Source: an uncultured Carnobacteriaceae bacterium
GTDB taxonomy: Bacteria; Bacillota; Bacilli; Lactobacillales; Aerococcaceae
Direction of reading: 5' to 3'
DNA length: 32,543 bases
Assembly (NCBI GenBank): GCA_938039195.1
Contig: CALHVK010000126.1
Coordinates: 1-32,543, forward strand
The translations under genes were made by a program, and so were the position numbers. Below are positions 14,788-23,403 of this stretch, in pieces. How positions within the stretch are numbered: position 1 is the stretch's first letter; every line of letters begins with the position of its first letter. The notes under the pieces are model-generated. The model worked only from the letters and a program-made list of their open reading frames with translations, searched no databases and was not told where the DNA came from.

Positions 14788-17430
14788 TTAGATTTTCTTC
14801 AATGTTGCGATACGTTCTAACACTGCTTCACGTTGTGCTTGATAGTCCGCACCTTTTGCACGTTCAGCTTCAACAACCGCTGCAGGAGCTTTTGCCACAA
14901 ATTTCTCGTTCGATAATTTCTTCTCGACACGATCCACTTCTTGTTGCAATTTCTCTGCTTCTTTTTCAAGACGAGCGATTTCGTCTTCGATGTTGATTAG
15001 CCCTGCTAATGGTAAGTAAATTTCAGCACCTGTGATGACTGAAGTAACCGCATCAGATGGCGCTTCAACGTCTTCCCCATACACGAATTCTTCAGGATTT
15101 GAGAAGCGTGCAATGTAAGATTCGTTTTCTTTCAAGATTGCGTAGTGCGCTGCGTCGCTCACTTTCGCAATGATGTTAATTGGTTTTGATAATGGTGTGT
15201 TCATTTCGTTACGAACCGTACGTACTGAACGGATGAAGTCCATTAAGAATTCCATTTCTTCGGCTGCTTTTTCGTCCATTTGTTCTGGGTGAACGGTTGG
15301 GTAAGTAGCCACTACTAATGATTCCCCAACATGAGGAACAGATTGCCAGATTTCTTCTGTCACGAAAGGCATGATTGGGTGTAATAGACGTAATGTGTTG
15401 TCTAATACATATACAAGAATGCTACGTGTTGTTAATTTCGCAGCTTCGTCGTCCCCTGCTAAAGTTTCTTTCGACATTTCGATATACCAGTCACAGAAAT
15501 CATCCCAGATGAAGCGATATAAAAGACGTCCTGCTTCACCGAATTCGAATTTCTCGAAGAGTTCTGTCACTTTGCCGATTGTTTGATTCAAGCGTGTTAA
15601 AATCCATTTATCCGCAAGAGTCTTCTCACCAGTGATATCGACTTGGTCTGCTGTTAAGTCACCCACGTTCATTAACGCGTAACGGCTTGCGTTCCAAATC
15701 TTGTTGATGAAGTTCCATGCAGCATCCATCTTGTCTGTTGAGTAACGAACGTCTTGCCCTGGAGCAGAACCGTTTGCTAAGAACCAACGAAGCGCATCGG
15801 CACCATATTGCTCGATAACCTCCATTGGGTCAACCCCGTTCCCAAGAGACTTACTCATCTTACGTCCTTGGCTATCACGAATCAATCCGTGGATCAAAAC
15901 GTTCTTGAATGGACGTTTGCCTGTAAATTCTAACCCTTGGAACATCATACGGCTTACCCAGAAAGTAAGGATGTCGTACCCTGTTACAAGTGTGTTAGTT
16001 GGATAATAACGTTTGTAGTCAGCTGACTCTTCGTCTGGCCAACCCATTGTTGAAAATGGCCATAATGCAGATGAGAACCAAGTATCTAATACGTCTGGAT
16101 CTTGTGTCCAGTTTTCGATATCGCTTGGAGCTTCCATTCCTACATAGACTTCGCCTGTTTCTTTATGATACCAAGCTGGAATTTGGTGTCCCCACCATAA
16201 TTGACGTGAAATAACCCAGTCATGAATGTTTTCCATCCAACGTAAGTACGCATCGTTGAAACGTGGTGGGTAGAAGTTTACTGTGTTGTCCCCTTCTGCA
16301 CGTTGCGCATTGATGGCTTGCTCTGCCAACGGTCCCATTTTCACGAACCATTGTTTTGAAAGACGTGGTTCAACAACGACGTCTGTACGTTCTGAGTGAC
16401 CAACGCTGTGTAAATGTTTTTCGATTTTCACAAGAAGGCCAGCTTCTTCTAAATCTTTCACGATGGCTTTACGCGCCGCAAAACGGTCCATGCCTTCGTA
16501 TTTACCTGCTAACTCGTTCATTGTCGCATCATCGTTCATCACGTTAATACGAGGTAAGTTATGACGGTTCCCTACTTCAAAGTCGTTCGGATCGTGCGCT
16601 GGAGTGATTTTTACAACCCCTGTTCCGAAATCTTGCTCAACGTATTCGTCAGCGATGATTGGAATCTCACGGTTCATAAGTGGCAAGATAACGGTTTTAC
16701 CGATTAATGCTTGGTAACGTTCGTCGTCTGGGTGAACCGCAACAGCCGTATCTCCAAGAAGTGTTTCTGGACGAGTCGTTGCGATTTCTAAGAATCCACT
16801 TCCGTCTGCTAGAGGGTAGTTCATATGATAGAACGCGCCTTCTACGTCTTTATGAATTACTTCGATATCCGATAATGAAGTTTTCGCTTTAGGGTCCCAG
16901 TTGATGATGTACTCACCACGGTAAATTAAGCCTTTTTCGTATAATGTAACGAAGACTTTCTTCACGGCGTCAGATAACCCTTTATCTAATGTGAAACGTT
17001 CTCTGCGGTAGTCTACAGAAATCCCCATTTTTGCCCATTGTTCACGGATATGGCTGGCATACTCTTCCTTCCATTCCCATGTTTGTTCTAGGAACTTTTC
17101 ACGGCCAAGGTCATAACGAGATAAGCCTTCACCGCGTAATTTTTCTTCTACTTTTGCTTGCGTTGCGATACCCGCGTGGTCCATCCCTGGTAACCATAAA
17201 GTGTCGAACCCTTGCATACGTTTTTGACGGATAATCATGTCTTGTAACGTTACGTCCCAAGCATGTCCTAAGTGTAATTTCCCTGTTACGTTTGGTGGCG
17301 GGATAACGATTGAATAAGGTTCAGCGTTTGGATCTTCGTTTGGATGGAAGACGCCTGAATCAACCCACCATTGATATTTACCAGCTTCAACTTCTTGTGG
17401 TTGAAACTTAGATGACATTTCTTTAGCCAT
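14788..17430 (-). CDS. valS: Valyl-tRNA synthetase
   Basis: Class I aminoacyl-tRNA synthetase charging tRNA-Val. The HIGH motif appears as HLGH at 53-56 within PPPNVTGKLHLGHA, and the KMSKS loop is in GRKMSKSLGNG. The editing domain lies between them (TTRPETLLGDTAVAVHPDD). The C-terminal coiled-coil arm (EDEIARLEKEAEKLQQEVDR) is intact. The reading frame is open 29 codons further upstream, but that part is T-box leader. The ATG at 17430 follows AAGGAGG by 7 nt and gives 880 residues, the usual length. Confidence 0.98.
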   Translation of the reverse strand: MAKEMSSKFQPQEVEAGKYQWWVDSGVFHPNEDPNAEPYSIVIPPPNVTGKLHLGHAWDVTLQDMIIRQKRMQGFDTLWLPGMDHAGIATQAKVEEKLRGEGLSRYDLGREKFLEQTWEWKEEYASHIREQWAKMGISVDYRRERFTLDKGLSDAVKKVFVTLYEKGLIYRGEYIINWDPKAKTSLSDIEVIHKDVEGAFYHMNYPLADGSGFLEIATTRPETLLGDTAVAVHPDDERYQALIGKTVILPLMNREIPIIADEYVEQDFGTGVVKITPAHDPNDFEVGNRHNLPRINVMNDDATMNELAGKYEGMDRFAARKAIVKDLEEAGLLVKIEKHLHSVGHSERTDVVVEPRLSKQWFVKMGPLAEQAINAQRAEGDNTVNFYPPRFNDAYLRWMENIHDWVISRQLWWGHQIPAWYHKETGEVYVGMEAPSDIENWTQDPDVLDTWFSSALWPFSTMGWPDEESADYKRYYPTNTLVTGYDILTFWVSRMMFQGLEFTGKRPFKNVLIHGLIRDSQGRKMSKSLGNGVDPMEVIEQYGADALRWFLANGSAPGQDVRYSTDKMDAAWNFINKIWNASRYALMNVGDLTADQVDITGEKTLADKWILTRLNQTIGKVTELFEKFEFGEAGRLLYRFIWDDFCDWYIEMSKETLAGDDEAAKLTTRSILVYVLDNTLRLLHPIMPFVTEEIWQSVPHVGESLVVATYPTVHPEQMDEKAAEEMEFLMDFIRSVRTVRNEMNTPLSKPINIIAKVSDAAHYAILKENESYIARFSNPEEFVYGEDVEAPSDAVTSVITGAEIYLPLAGLINIEDEIARLEKEAEKLQQEVDRVEKKLSNEKFVAKAPAAVVEAERAKGADYQAQREAVLERIATLKKI

Positions 17431-17463
17431 TGATTTTCCTCCTTGTATCTTGTTTGTGTCCAA

Positions 17464-17700
17464 TAAAAAAATCCTATGAAGACACTCTCCATAGGACGAT
17501 TGATTTCGTGGTACCACCTAATATTCGCGTAAAAATTCATTACGCCTCGATGTTGGTAACGAAGTGTCGTCTCCGTACTCTATTACTGCATTTCGTAGAG
17601 TAAGCTCACAAGCTACCTTCAAATGAATCTGCTAGGAAGTTTCACCAAGTCTTCCCTCTCTCGTAAACAAAGTCATTTTACTCCTCTTGTTCATCGCTCT
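17464..17700 (-). promoter_or_regulatory. T-box: T-box riboswitch leader of valS
   Basis: Minus strand: the conserved T-box sequence AGGTGGTACCACG (17507-17519) is followed by a terminator with stem TCCTATG/CATAGGA (17472-17496) and TTTTTTT. Stem I closes with GAGTAA (17678-17683) and TTACTC (17598-17603). A plausible specifier is the valine codon GTA (17614-17616) after GAAG. Uncharged tRNA-Val would stabilise the antiterminator and allow valS expression. The T-box call is firm; the exact specifier is inferred. Confidence 0.93.
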
Positions 17701-17712
17701 AATATACAAAAT

Positions 17713-17741
17713 ATTCTACCATTATGGCGATGTGCTTGCAA
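17713..17741 (-). promoter_or_regulatory. Promoter of valS
   Basis: Minus strand: TTGCAA (17736-17741), 17-bp spacer ending in TGG (extended -10), TAGAAT (17713-17718). It starts 17 bp after the esterase stop, and no terminator separates them. Confidence 0.7.
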
Positions 17742-17757
17742 CAATATCGCGCTCGTC

Positions 17758-18582
17758 TTACGATTTCACGTTCCCGCTAGACACGCCTTGGTCTGCATCT
17801 TCTGGAATCCACCAGTCTAAGAACTGTTTCATCGCCCAGTCCCAGAAGTCCCATTCGTGTCCGCCAGCGTGTTCTTTATACGTTAGCGACACTCCTTGTT
17901 CTTTCAAAAAGCTGCTGTAGCTACGATTGTCTTCCAATAGCCAATCTTCCAAACCACACGCCATAAAGACCGAAAGTGCGTCCTTATGCTTCATGGTTTG
18001 GACGGCATGATACAACTGATTGCCTTCCGCCACAAAGGTCTCCTCATCTTTGAAGACCGCCTCCAAAAAGCTTTTTCTTAAAAAGAACGGTGCTTCTGGA
18101 ATCTCCTCTGGTGGAATCACCTGTTTCTTAATCGCTCCAGAGAACGCCCCAATCACGCTAAAGGTGTCATGATATTTGATGCCGTTTCGAAGTGCCCCGT
18201 ATCCACCCATCGAAAGCCCGGCAATGCCTAAGTCTTCGCGCTTTCTAGAAATAGGAAACATTCGGCGGGAGATTTCTGGAAGTTCCACCCCGATAAATTC
18301 TCCATAGTTCGTATAGTTCCATGGTTGGTCTACGTAGAAATGATTTTCCCCCGAAGGCATGATCAAGGCAAGATTTTTTTCTTTTGCGTAACGAAGAATT
18401 CGCGTCTGGTTGACCCAGTCCTGTTCGCTGCCCAATACTCCGTGCAGTAGTACCAGCGCTTTGTACGGCCCTTCCGAGAGATACTGATTATTAAAATCCA
18501 CCGCATCGCTAGGTAAGTAGACCGACAGGGGGATGGTTCTCATTAATGTTTTTGAAAAGAATGAAACATGTAAAAGTGCCAT
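17758..18582 (-). CDS. Esterase of the EstA/S-formylglutathione-hydrolase-like family
   Basis: The 274-residue alpha/beta hydrolase matches the putative-esterase family (PF00756) that includes lactic acid bacterial tributyrin esterases. The nucleophile is S124 in GLSMGG, with a probable acid D213 (GLEDWLL) and base H242 (AGGHEWDFWDWAM). LVLLHGVLGSEQDW supplies the oxyanion region. There is no signal peptide, so a cytoplasmic short-chain ester hydrolase is likely; the natural substrate is unknown. The ATG follows GGAGG by 6 nt. It lies 20 bp after a small membrane-protein gene, probably in one transcript. Confidence 0.87.
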   Translation of the reverse strand: MALLHVSFFSKTLMRTIPLSVYLPSDAVDFNNQYLSEGPYKALVLLHGVLGSEQDWVNQTRILRYAKEKNLALIMPSGENHFYVDQPWNYTNYGEFIGVELPEISRRMFPISRKREDLGIAGLSMGGYGALRNGIKYHDTFSVIGAFSGAIKKQVIPPEEIPEAPFFLRKSFLEAVFKDEETFVAEGNQLYHAVQTMKHKDALSVFMACGLEDWLLEDNRSYSSFLKEQGVSLTYKEHAGGHEWDFWDWAMKQFLDWWIPEDADQGVSSGNVKS

Positions 18583-18602
18583 ATGACGCCTCCATTAAAC
18601 GA

Positions 18603-18953
18603 TTATTTTTTAAAGTATCGATTCACAATTGCCACTAACCCAAAGATAAACGTAAATTTAACGACGGATTTTTGCCAAGACTCCCATTGCTCATATCCAA
18701 AGAAATGATTCATGATCAAGCTAAAAGCGATGGAAGCGACTATTAAAATCAAAATAGCAGCCCCTGCGCGATTGAATTTTTTGAGTTTATCCGGATTATC
18801 CCGATTCAGCCAAGTATAAAAGACAGTCCCCACAACTATCGCATTCACAATAAACAGCGCGATATTTTGACGAAATAGTAGCTGATAGATGGCATTTGCA
18901 CCACTGATGAACCCAAATACTATAGTAACAATTTCTCTAACTTTTTGACTCAT
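18603..18953 (-). CDS. Small membrane protein of unknown function
   Basis: I do not recognise a family. The product (116 residues from the ATG at 18953) has four hydrophobic segments, roughly residues 8-25, 29-48, 62-83 and 97-112, with basic ends (NRYFKK) and a short polar loop NRDNPDKLKKFNR in the middle. Two TTG codons (18962, 18959) upstream of the ATG could also start it; GAGGGG lies 9 nt before the ATG. A consensus -10 TATAAT lies at 19000-19005. It precedes the esterase by 20 bp and may share its transcript. Confidence 0.7.
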   Translation of the reverse strand: MSQKVREIVTIVFGFISGANAIYQLLFRQNIALFIVNAIVVGTVFYTWLNRDNPDKLKKFNRAGAAILILIVASIAFSLIMNHFFGYEQWESWQKSVVKFTFIFGLVAIVNRYFKK

Positions 18954-18999
18954 TTCCAACAACCCCTCTCCCTAAAAACGGATTCCTGAACTTATCTTT

Positions 19000-19005
19000 A
19001 TTATA
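19000..19005 (-). promoter_or_regulatory. Probable -10 of the small membrane protein-esterase unit
   Basis: Consensus TATAAT on the minus strand, 47 bp upstream of the ATG; the -35 is poor. Confidence 0.45.
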
Positions 19006-19037
19006 CTGCTCCCCCACGGCTTTTACTATACGCGCAA

Positions 19038-19070
19038 GCAAAAAAAGAACCCAGCATTACTGCTAGGTTC
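19038..19070 (-). terminator. Terminator after lplA
   Basis: Minus strand: GAACCTAGCA, loop GTAA, TGCTGGGTTC (19047-19070, one G-U pair), followed by seven T. Confidence 0.88.
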
Positions 19071-19108
19071 CTGTTGCATTATCGGCCTCTATAGCCAAGT
19101 TTTCTATT

Positions 19109-20140
19109 TTATTCTTCTACCCCTAGTAATAGGTTCACTAGGATGTCCACTGTAACATTACCGAAGTAACGGCGGATGTCGATGGCTTCGAAGGCTTTTG
19201 TTAAGTCTTCGCGGTTGTATCCAACTCCCACTAGCGCTTTTTCTACATCGCTGATTTCACCAAGACCGAAGAAGTCTCCGTTAATCTTAATGTCTTTGAT
19301 GGCATTCTTTTCAACGTTCAAGCTGAACTCGATTTGTCCGGCTGGAGTACGTTTAGATTGTTTGAATTCGAATTTTGGATTCTTTCCGTAGTTCCAATCA
19401 GGATTATTGAAGTACTTGCTGCGTAATTCTTCTACACGCACCCAATCTTCGTCCGTTAGAACATACTCTTTAATTGTAGATGTATCTTCCACATTGAAGA
19501 TGTTTTTCAAGAGTACTTCGCGGAATTGTAAGATGTCTAAGTCTTGATATTCAGGCGCTAAGTAAGGTTTGATATTGGTTACGCGTGAACGAACTGACTT
19601 GATTCCTTTTGATTCGATTTTCTCTTGTTTTGGACGTAAAATTTGTGGCAAAATGCTCACATCTAGATCCAGCATTAATGTTCCGTGCGCTGTTAAACGG
19701 CCATTGTTTGAGTACATCGCATTTCCAGAGAATTTCTTACCGTCGATGAGAAGATCATTACGGCCTTGTAACTCTGCCCCTGTTGCACCCATTTTATGAA
19801 GAGCTTCAATCACAGGTTCTGTGAATTTTCCGAAATCACGGAAGCTATCGCCATCATCTTCTGTAATGAAGCAGAAGCAGATATTTCCCATATCGTGATA
19901 CACGGCCCCACCACCTGAGAAACGACGAACCACTTGTACGCCAAGCTTGTCTACACCATCTTGATTGATTTCTTCGATGGTATTTTGGTTTTTCCCGATG
20001 ATAATCGCATTTTCGTTAATATAAAATAACAAAATTGGTTCATCCAGTTTCTTTTCGTTTAATAAGAAATATTCGATGGCTAAGTTTGTCGTTGCATCGT
20101 AGATTTCTTGCCCATTACGTTGATTTTTTACATAATACAT
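19109..20140 (-). CDS. lplA: Lipoate-protein ligase A
   Basis: LplA activates free lipoate with ATP and attaches it to lysines of 2-oxoacid dehydrogenase E2 or GcvH proteins. The 343-residue product has the lipoate/biotin ligase motifs RRFSGGGAVYHDMGN, GRNDLLIDGKKFSGNA and TAHGTLML in order, plus the C-terminal accessory domain (about 250-340). The ATG has GAGGAG 8 nt upstream. It is monocistronic with its own extended -10 and terminator. It implies scavenging of exogenous lipoate; no lipoate biosynthesis gene is in the window. Confidence 0.95.
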   Translation of the reverse strand: MYYVKNQRNGQEIYDATTNLAIEYFLLNEKKLDEPILLFYINENAIIIGKNQNTIEEINQDGVDKLGVQVVRRFSGGGAVYHDMGNICFCFITEDDGDSFRDFGKFTEPVIEALHKMGATGAELQGRNDLLIDGKKFSGNAMYSNNGRLTAHGTLMLDLDVSILPQILRPKQEKIESKGIKSVRSRVTNIKPYLAPEYQDLDILQFREVLLKNIFNVEDTSTIKEYVLTDEDWVRVEELRSKYFNNPDWNYGKNPKFEFKQSKRTPAGQIEFSLNVEKNAIKDIKINGDFFGLGEISDVEKALVGVGYNREDLTKAFEAIDIRRYFGNVTVDILVNLLLGVEE

Positions 20141-20178
20141 CTGAAAGTCTCCTCGCTTTTACTGATATCACTAGCGCT

Positions 20179-20187
20179 ATCATACCA
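20179..20187 (-). promoter_or_regulatory. Extended -10 promoter of lplA
   Basis: Minus strand TGG-TATGAT. No good -35 is present at 17 bp. The CCATATATGG palindrome lies about 80 bp further upstream. Confidence 0.5.
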
Positions 20188-20264
20188 TAATCACAATTTT
20201 CCTACCTAAGAAAAAAGCCTGATTTCACAATGTTTTTTCCTCATTGTTAAAAGTGAAGAGGTAA

Positions 20265-20286
20265 AAAATACCATATATGGTATTTT
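20265..20286. repeat. Perfect 22-bp palindrome upstream of lplA
   Basis: AAAATA, CCATATATGG and TATTTT form a perfect palindrome. It shares the core ATACCATATATGG with the 40-bp palindrome at 12074-12113. On the minus strand it is followed by further T residues, so a weak terminator role cannot be excluded; an operator for lplA is the alternative. The rest of the 20141-20463 gap holds the lplA promoter and the protease gene's terminator, and I see no gene in it. Confidence 0.7.
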
Positions 20287-20422
20287 GAACTGTCATTGCT
20301 CTATCTCTTCTTTCCCTTTGTCAGCAAAAAAACTTTTAAGTTGGTTTCCTTTTATAAAAAGAAATTCCTTAAGCAGAGGATACGAGTTTTTCCTAAAATG
20401 AACTTAAAATATTTTTCGGCAT

Positions 20423-20453
20423 CAAAAAAAGTGACTCCTACTAAGAAGTCACT
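20423..20453 (-). terminator. Terminator after the CPBP protease gene
   Basis: Minus strand: AGTGACT and AGTCACT arms with a 10-base interior (20430-20453), followed by seven T; ten bases after the stop. Confidence 0.82.
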
Positions 20454-20463
20454 GACTAATTTT

Positions 20464-21174
20464 CTAAAAGAAACGTTTTGGTATTTCGATGAACAAGATG
20501 ACAAGAAGTCCATTAATAAGGCTGTGTAATAAAATTGCGTCAAACAAACTTCTTCTTCGTTCATACACAAGAAAAAGAACAATAGAACCAATAAGATAAG
20601 CTAAAAACTGTATCCAATTATGGATATAAGTCGGGAAATGAACAGCTGCAAATAGAATTGATACGATGGACATTCTAACAAAAGTATTCACTTTTCCTCG
20701 AAGCAAATTATTCAGAAATCCTCTAAAAAGAAATTCTTCGAGCAAAGGTGCAAAACAAACGAGTCCTAGTGCCTCTAAAGCAAAAATATATTTATCTGTT
20801 GTAAGTGGTAGATTAGCCCTAAAGAAAAAATCAACTAGTTTTGATCGACCTGTCCCATAAGCTATTGAACTCCACAAATTATAAATCAAATAGCTAGAAA
20901 ATATGAGAGTAATATACGTTACAAAAACAAAAATTAAATCCATCAGTTGAATCTTTCTTTTTACTGTTGGCTTAAATAATTTTGTGTGTACTTTGTACAT
21001 ACAAAATACCGAAATACCAACGCAAATAATCGTAACAATTAACTCCCACATATCCACTTGACGACCTAGATTCCACAAATTCATTTTGAATACAAATTCA
21101 ATTCCCCCGTATATGACAATATTCACTACAAAAAAGAACAGAACCCAAAGCGGTTTTTTCAATCGAGCACCCAT
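20464..21174 (-). CDS. CPBP family intramembrane glutamic protease (CAAX/Abi type)
   Basis: The 236-residue polytopic membrane protein has all three motifs of the CPBP family (PF02517): EEFLFRG (E146, E147, R151), FAAVH (H179) and HSLIN (H217, N221). Bacterial members include Abi-type proteins associated with bacteriocin self-immunity or protein processing. No bacteriocin gene is nearby, so its role is open. The gene looks more AT-rich than its neighbours (many AAA, TTA and ATA codons), hinting at a different history. It has its own promoter and terminator, and starts after GAGGT with 8-9 nt spacing. Confidence 0.88.
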   Translation of the reverse strand: MGARLKKPLWVLFFFVVNIVIYGGIEFVFKMNLWNLGRQVDMWELIVTIICVGISVFCMYKVHTKLFKPTVKRKIQLMDLIFVFVTYITLIFSSYLIYNLWSSIAYGTGRSKLVDFFFRANLPLTTDKYIFALEALGLVCFAPLLEEFLFRGFLNNLLRGKVNTFVRMSIVSILFAAVHFPTYIHNWIQFLAYLIGSIVLFLVYERRRSLFDAILLHSLINGLLVILFIEIPKRFF

Positions 21175-21203
21175 TTACTTCTACCTCACATGATTTTTTC
21201 CTT

Positions 21204-21233
21204 ATATTACCGTTTTATAGCAGATACTGTCAA
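21204..21233 (-). promoter_or_regulatory. Promoter of the CPBP protease gene
   Basis: Minus strand: consensus TTGACA (21228-21233), 18-bp spacer, TAATAT (21204-21209). Confidence 0.65.
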
Positions 21234-21244
21234 TATGAGATTCT

Positions 21245-21277
21245 AAAAAAAGCAGACTAGCCTTTTACTAGTCTGCT
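21245..21277 (-). terminator. Terminator after cshA
   Basis: Minus strand: AGCAGACTAG, 7-base loop, CTAGTCTGCT (21251-21277), followed by a T run. It begins seven bases after the stop. Confidence 0.92.
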
Positions 21278-21284
21278 TCATTCA

Positions 21285-22814
21285 TTATTTCTGACGGATG
21301 GTAAATCCTTTGTCAGATTTCTTTTTGTTGTTACGGCGGCGAGAATCTTTCCCTTTATATCCGCGTGTATATTCGTCTTCTAAGCCACGGCCACGACGGT
21401 CTTCTTTGCGCTTGAAGCTGCCTTTTCCGTTACGTCCGCGGTTGTCTTTACGGTCGCTACGGTTGTAGTTTCCACGGTTATTGCCACGTTTGCGGCTTGG
21501 CAATGGACGTTCTGGCGTGATTTTAACTGGAATTTCAGTTGGGTCTTTAATCATGCTCTTAAGTAATAGAGCTGCCAATTCTTCTGGTTCGTACTCGTCT
21601 AATAAGTAAGAGACCGCTTCTTTGAAACGTCTTGGTTCCACAGTTTTCATCATTTCGTCGATAGACTCGATCGCTGTTTTTGTTTGTCCTTCCAAGGCTT
21701 CTGTTTGCGTTGGTGGACGAAGGCTTGTCATACGTTTGCGTGTTAATTCTTCAATCACACGTAGGTAATCCATTTCGTTTGGTGTCACGAATGTTACAGA
21801 CATTCCTTCTTGCCCCGCACGGCCTGTACGTCCGATACGGTGTACATAGCTTTCTGGGTCTTGTGGGATATCGTAGTTGTAGACGTGTGTGACGCCTGAG
21901 ATATCTAGTCCACGAGCTGCCACGTCTGTAGCGACTAAGATGTCTAAATGGTTGTTCTTGAAGTCACGAAGAACGCTCATACGTTTTTGTTGGCTTAAGT
22001 CTCCGTGGATTCCTTCTGCACGGTAGCCACGCATTTCAAGTCCGCGTGCTAATTCGTCTACACGACGTTTTGTACGTCCGAATACGATGGTTAATTCAGG
22101 CGTTTGAACGTCCAATAAACGTGTCATAATGTCGAATTTCTCGTAGTCTTTACATTTTACGAAATATTGATCGATTAATGTCGCTGTCATCTCATTTGAT
22201 TTGATACGAACATGTTCTGGATCTTTCATAAATTGAACACCGATACGTTTAATATCATCTGGCATTGTCGCAGAGAATAAAAGCGTTTGGCGGTTTTCTG
22301 GAACTTGTTTGATAATCGATTCGATATCTTCCAAGAATCCCATGTTTAACATTTCATCCGCTTCGTCTAAGACAAGTGTTTCCACTGTCGCAAGCTTCAA
22401 TGTACGGCGTGAAATGTGGTCTAAAAGACGACCTGGAGTTCCCACAACGATTTGTGGATTTTCTTTTAATTGGCGAATTTGACGGTTAATGTCCGCTCCA
22501 CCGTAAACCGCTTGTACACGAACTTTTTTGTCGCGTCCGAGACGGAACAATTCTTCTTGTGTTTGAATCGCAAGTTCACGAGTTGGTGCGATGACAAGTC
22601 CTTGTACGCCTTTTTTACTTGGGTCGATTTTTTGAAGCATTGGCAAACCAAATGCGGCTGTTTTACCAGTCCCTGTTTGCGCTTGTCCAATCACATCTAA
22701 ACCTGCTAGCGCTTTTGGAATGGTTTGTGCTTGAATGGGAGTTGCTTCTTCAAACCCCATTTTTTCGATAGATTCTAGTAAGGCAGAATCCAATCCTAAT
22801 TCATTAAATTTCAT
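21285..22814 (-). CDS. cshA: DEAD-box RNA helicase CshA
   Basis: ATP-dependent RNA helicase acting in RNA decay, ribosome assembly and cold adaptation. The 509-residue product has the Q motif (FEEATPIQAQTIP), AQTGTGKT (45-52), PTRELA, DEAD (150-153), SAT, and C-domain HRIGRTGRAG. The long basic tail (from about 430) is rich in Arg, Gly, Asn and Lys, as in CshA rather than CshB. The frame is open upstream, but the ATG at 22814 follows AAGGAGG by 6 nt and matches the family start. The leader has a hairpin (22872-22903 region) and a TATAAT inside fold-back element B. Confidence 0.96.
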   Translation of the reverse strand: MKFNELGLDSALLESIEKMGFEEATPIQAQTIPKALAGLDVIGQAQTGTGKTAAFGLPMLQKIDPSKKGVQGLVIAPTRELAIQTQEELFRLGRDKKVRVQAVYGGADINRQIRQLKENPQIVVGTPGRLLDHISRRTLKLATVETLVLDEADEMLNMGFLEDIESIIKQVPENRQTLLFSATMPDDIKRIGVQFMKDPEHVRIKSNEMTATLIDQYFVKCKDYEKFDIMTRLLDVQTPELTIVFGRTKRRVDELARGLEMRGYRAEGIHGDLSQQKRMSVLRDFKNNHLDILVATDVAARGLDISGVTHVYNYDIPQDPESYVHRIGRTGRAGQEGMSVTFVTPNEMDYLRVIEELTRKRMTSLRPPTQTEALEGQTKTAIESIDEMMKTVEPRRFKEAVSYLLDEYEPEELAALLLKSMIKDPTEIPVKITPERPLPSRKRGNNRGNYNRSDRKDNRGRNGKGSFKRKEDRRGRGLEDEYTRGYKGKDSRRRNNKKKSDKGFTIRQK

Positions 22815-22925
22815 ATTTTCCTCCTTGGATACTTCGGTGAGAAGCACACGAGGGATTTCCCTTCATAACAAAAGCCTGGAGCTTTTCGTAAGAGCACCAG
22901 ACTTCTACAATCGTTTAAATTTCAA

Positions 22926-23340
22926 ACTATCTATTATAAATGTGTGTACATTTCTCAACTCAGCGAATAGTATAGCACGCATCCAGCAAGAATGCAAAGA
23001 ATACAGACCGCCGACTCCTGCTTTTTGTTCTTTAAAAATGCTTAAGGAATAAGAATTTACGGGCTCCAAATCCTTGCGGATTTTTCAATAATAGCTGTAA
23101 TGGGGCAACGGTTCGAGCCTGCCGTCTCTCACCTTTAAAGCCTCAAAGCTGGAGTAAGAAATAAATTTCTAACTCCAGCTAATTCGCATTTAATGCGATT
23201 CCCCATTACTGCTACTATTGAATCCGCTAGATTTTTCGCCCGTATTCACAGCGCATTCCAAACTATAAAAAGCGGGAGGAGGTGGGAAGTTTGCTTCTTG
23301 TGGTGCGGTTGAGAAATGGGGACACTTTATAATGGATAGT
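22926..23340 (-). repeat. Long fold-back element, copy B (415 bp)
   Basis: An imperfect long inverted repeat filling the cshA-murF gap. Paired blocks from outside inward: 22926-22944 with 23323-23340, 22949-22959 with 23308-23318 (11/11), 23015-23026 with 23267-23278 (11/12), 23058-23064 with 23238-23244, 23076-23082 with 23221-23227, and 23086-23105 with 23201-23220 (18/20). The core holds hairpins at 23185-23197 (CGCAT/ATGCG), 23147-23180 (9-bp outer and 5-bp inner stem) and 23110-23133 (GAG/CTC and GGT/ACC). On the minus strand the core aligns closely with copy C. The left arm carries the cshA -10 (22933-22938), and the right arm carries its mirror image. No gene is seen here. Confidence 0.85.
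22933..22938 (-). promoter_or_regulatory. Probable -10 of cshA
   Basis: Consensus TATAAT on the minus strand, about 120 bp before the ATG, inside the left outer arm of fold-back B. The best upstream hexamer, TTGAGA, is only 14 bp away, so the -35 is uncertain. Confidence 0.5.
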
Positions 23341-23353
23341 TTTCCATGAGGGG

Positions 23354-23391
23354 ACGAAAAAAGCGAGGGACGTTTGTGCGTCTCTCGCTTT
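23354..23391 (-). terminator. Terminator after murF
   Basis: Minus strand: AAAGCGAGAGACG and CGTCCCTCGCTTT pair with one mismatch around a 6-base loop (23360-23391), followed by TTTTTT. Confidence 0.88.
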
Positions 23392-23403
23392 AGTTTGCTT
23401 TTA

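Noticed and set aside
14788..17517. Longer valS start at 17517
   Set aside because: The extra 29 codons lie within the T-box antiterminator/terminator region; the ATG at 17430 has AAGGAGG and gives the normal length.
20296..20529. Plus-strand ORF of 77 codons upstream of lplA
   Set aside because: Overlaps the terminator and the 3' end of the CPBP protease gene, Lys/Phe-rich from AT-rich DNA, no ribosome site.
22860..22915. Hairpin in the cshA leader as a terminator or attenuator
   Set aside because: The stem (AAGTCTGGTGC with GCTCCAGGCTT) is followed only by TTTTG, too weak a T tract to call; it may still affect cshA mRNA stability.
23086..23220. tRNA-like look of the fold-back core (four helices and a GGTTCGAGCC stretch in copy B)
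   Set aside because: Arm lengths, missing acceptor end, no conserved D loop and the lack of GGTTCGAGCC in copies A and C exclude a tRNA gene.
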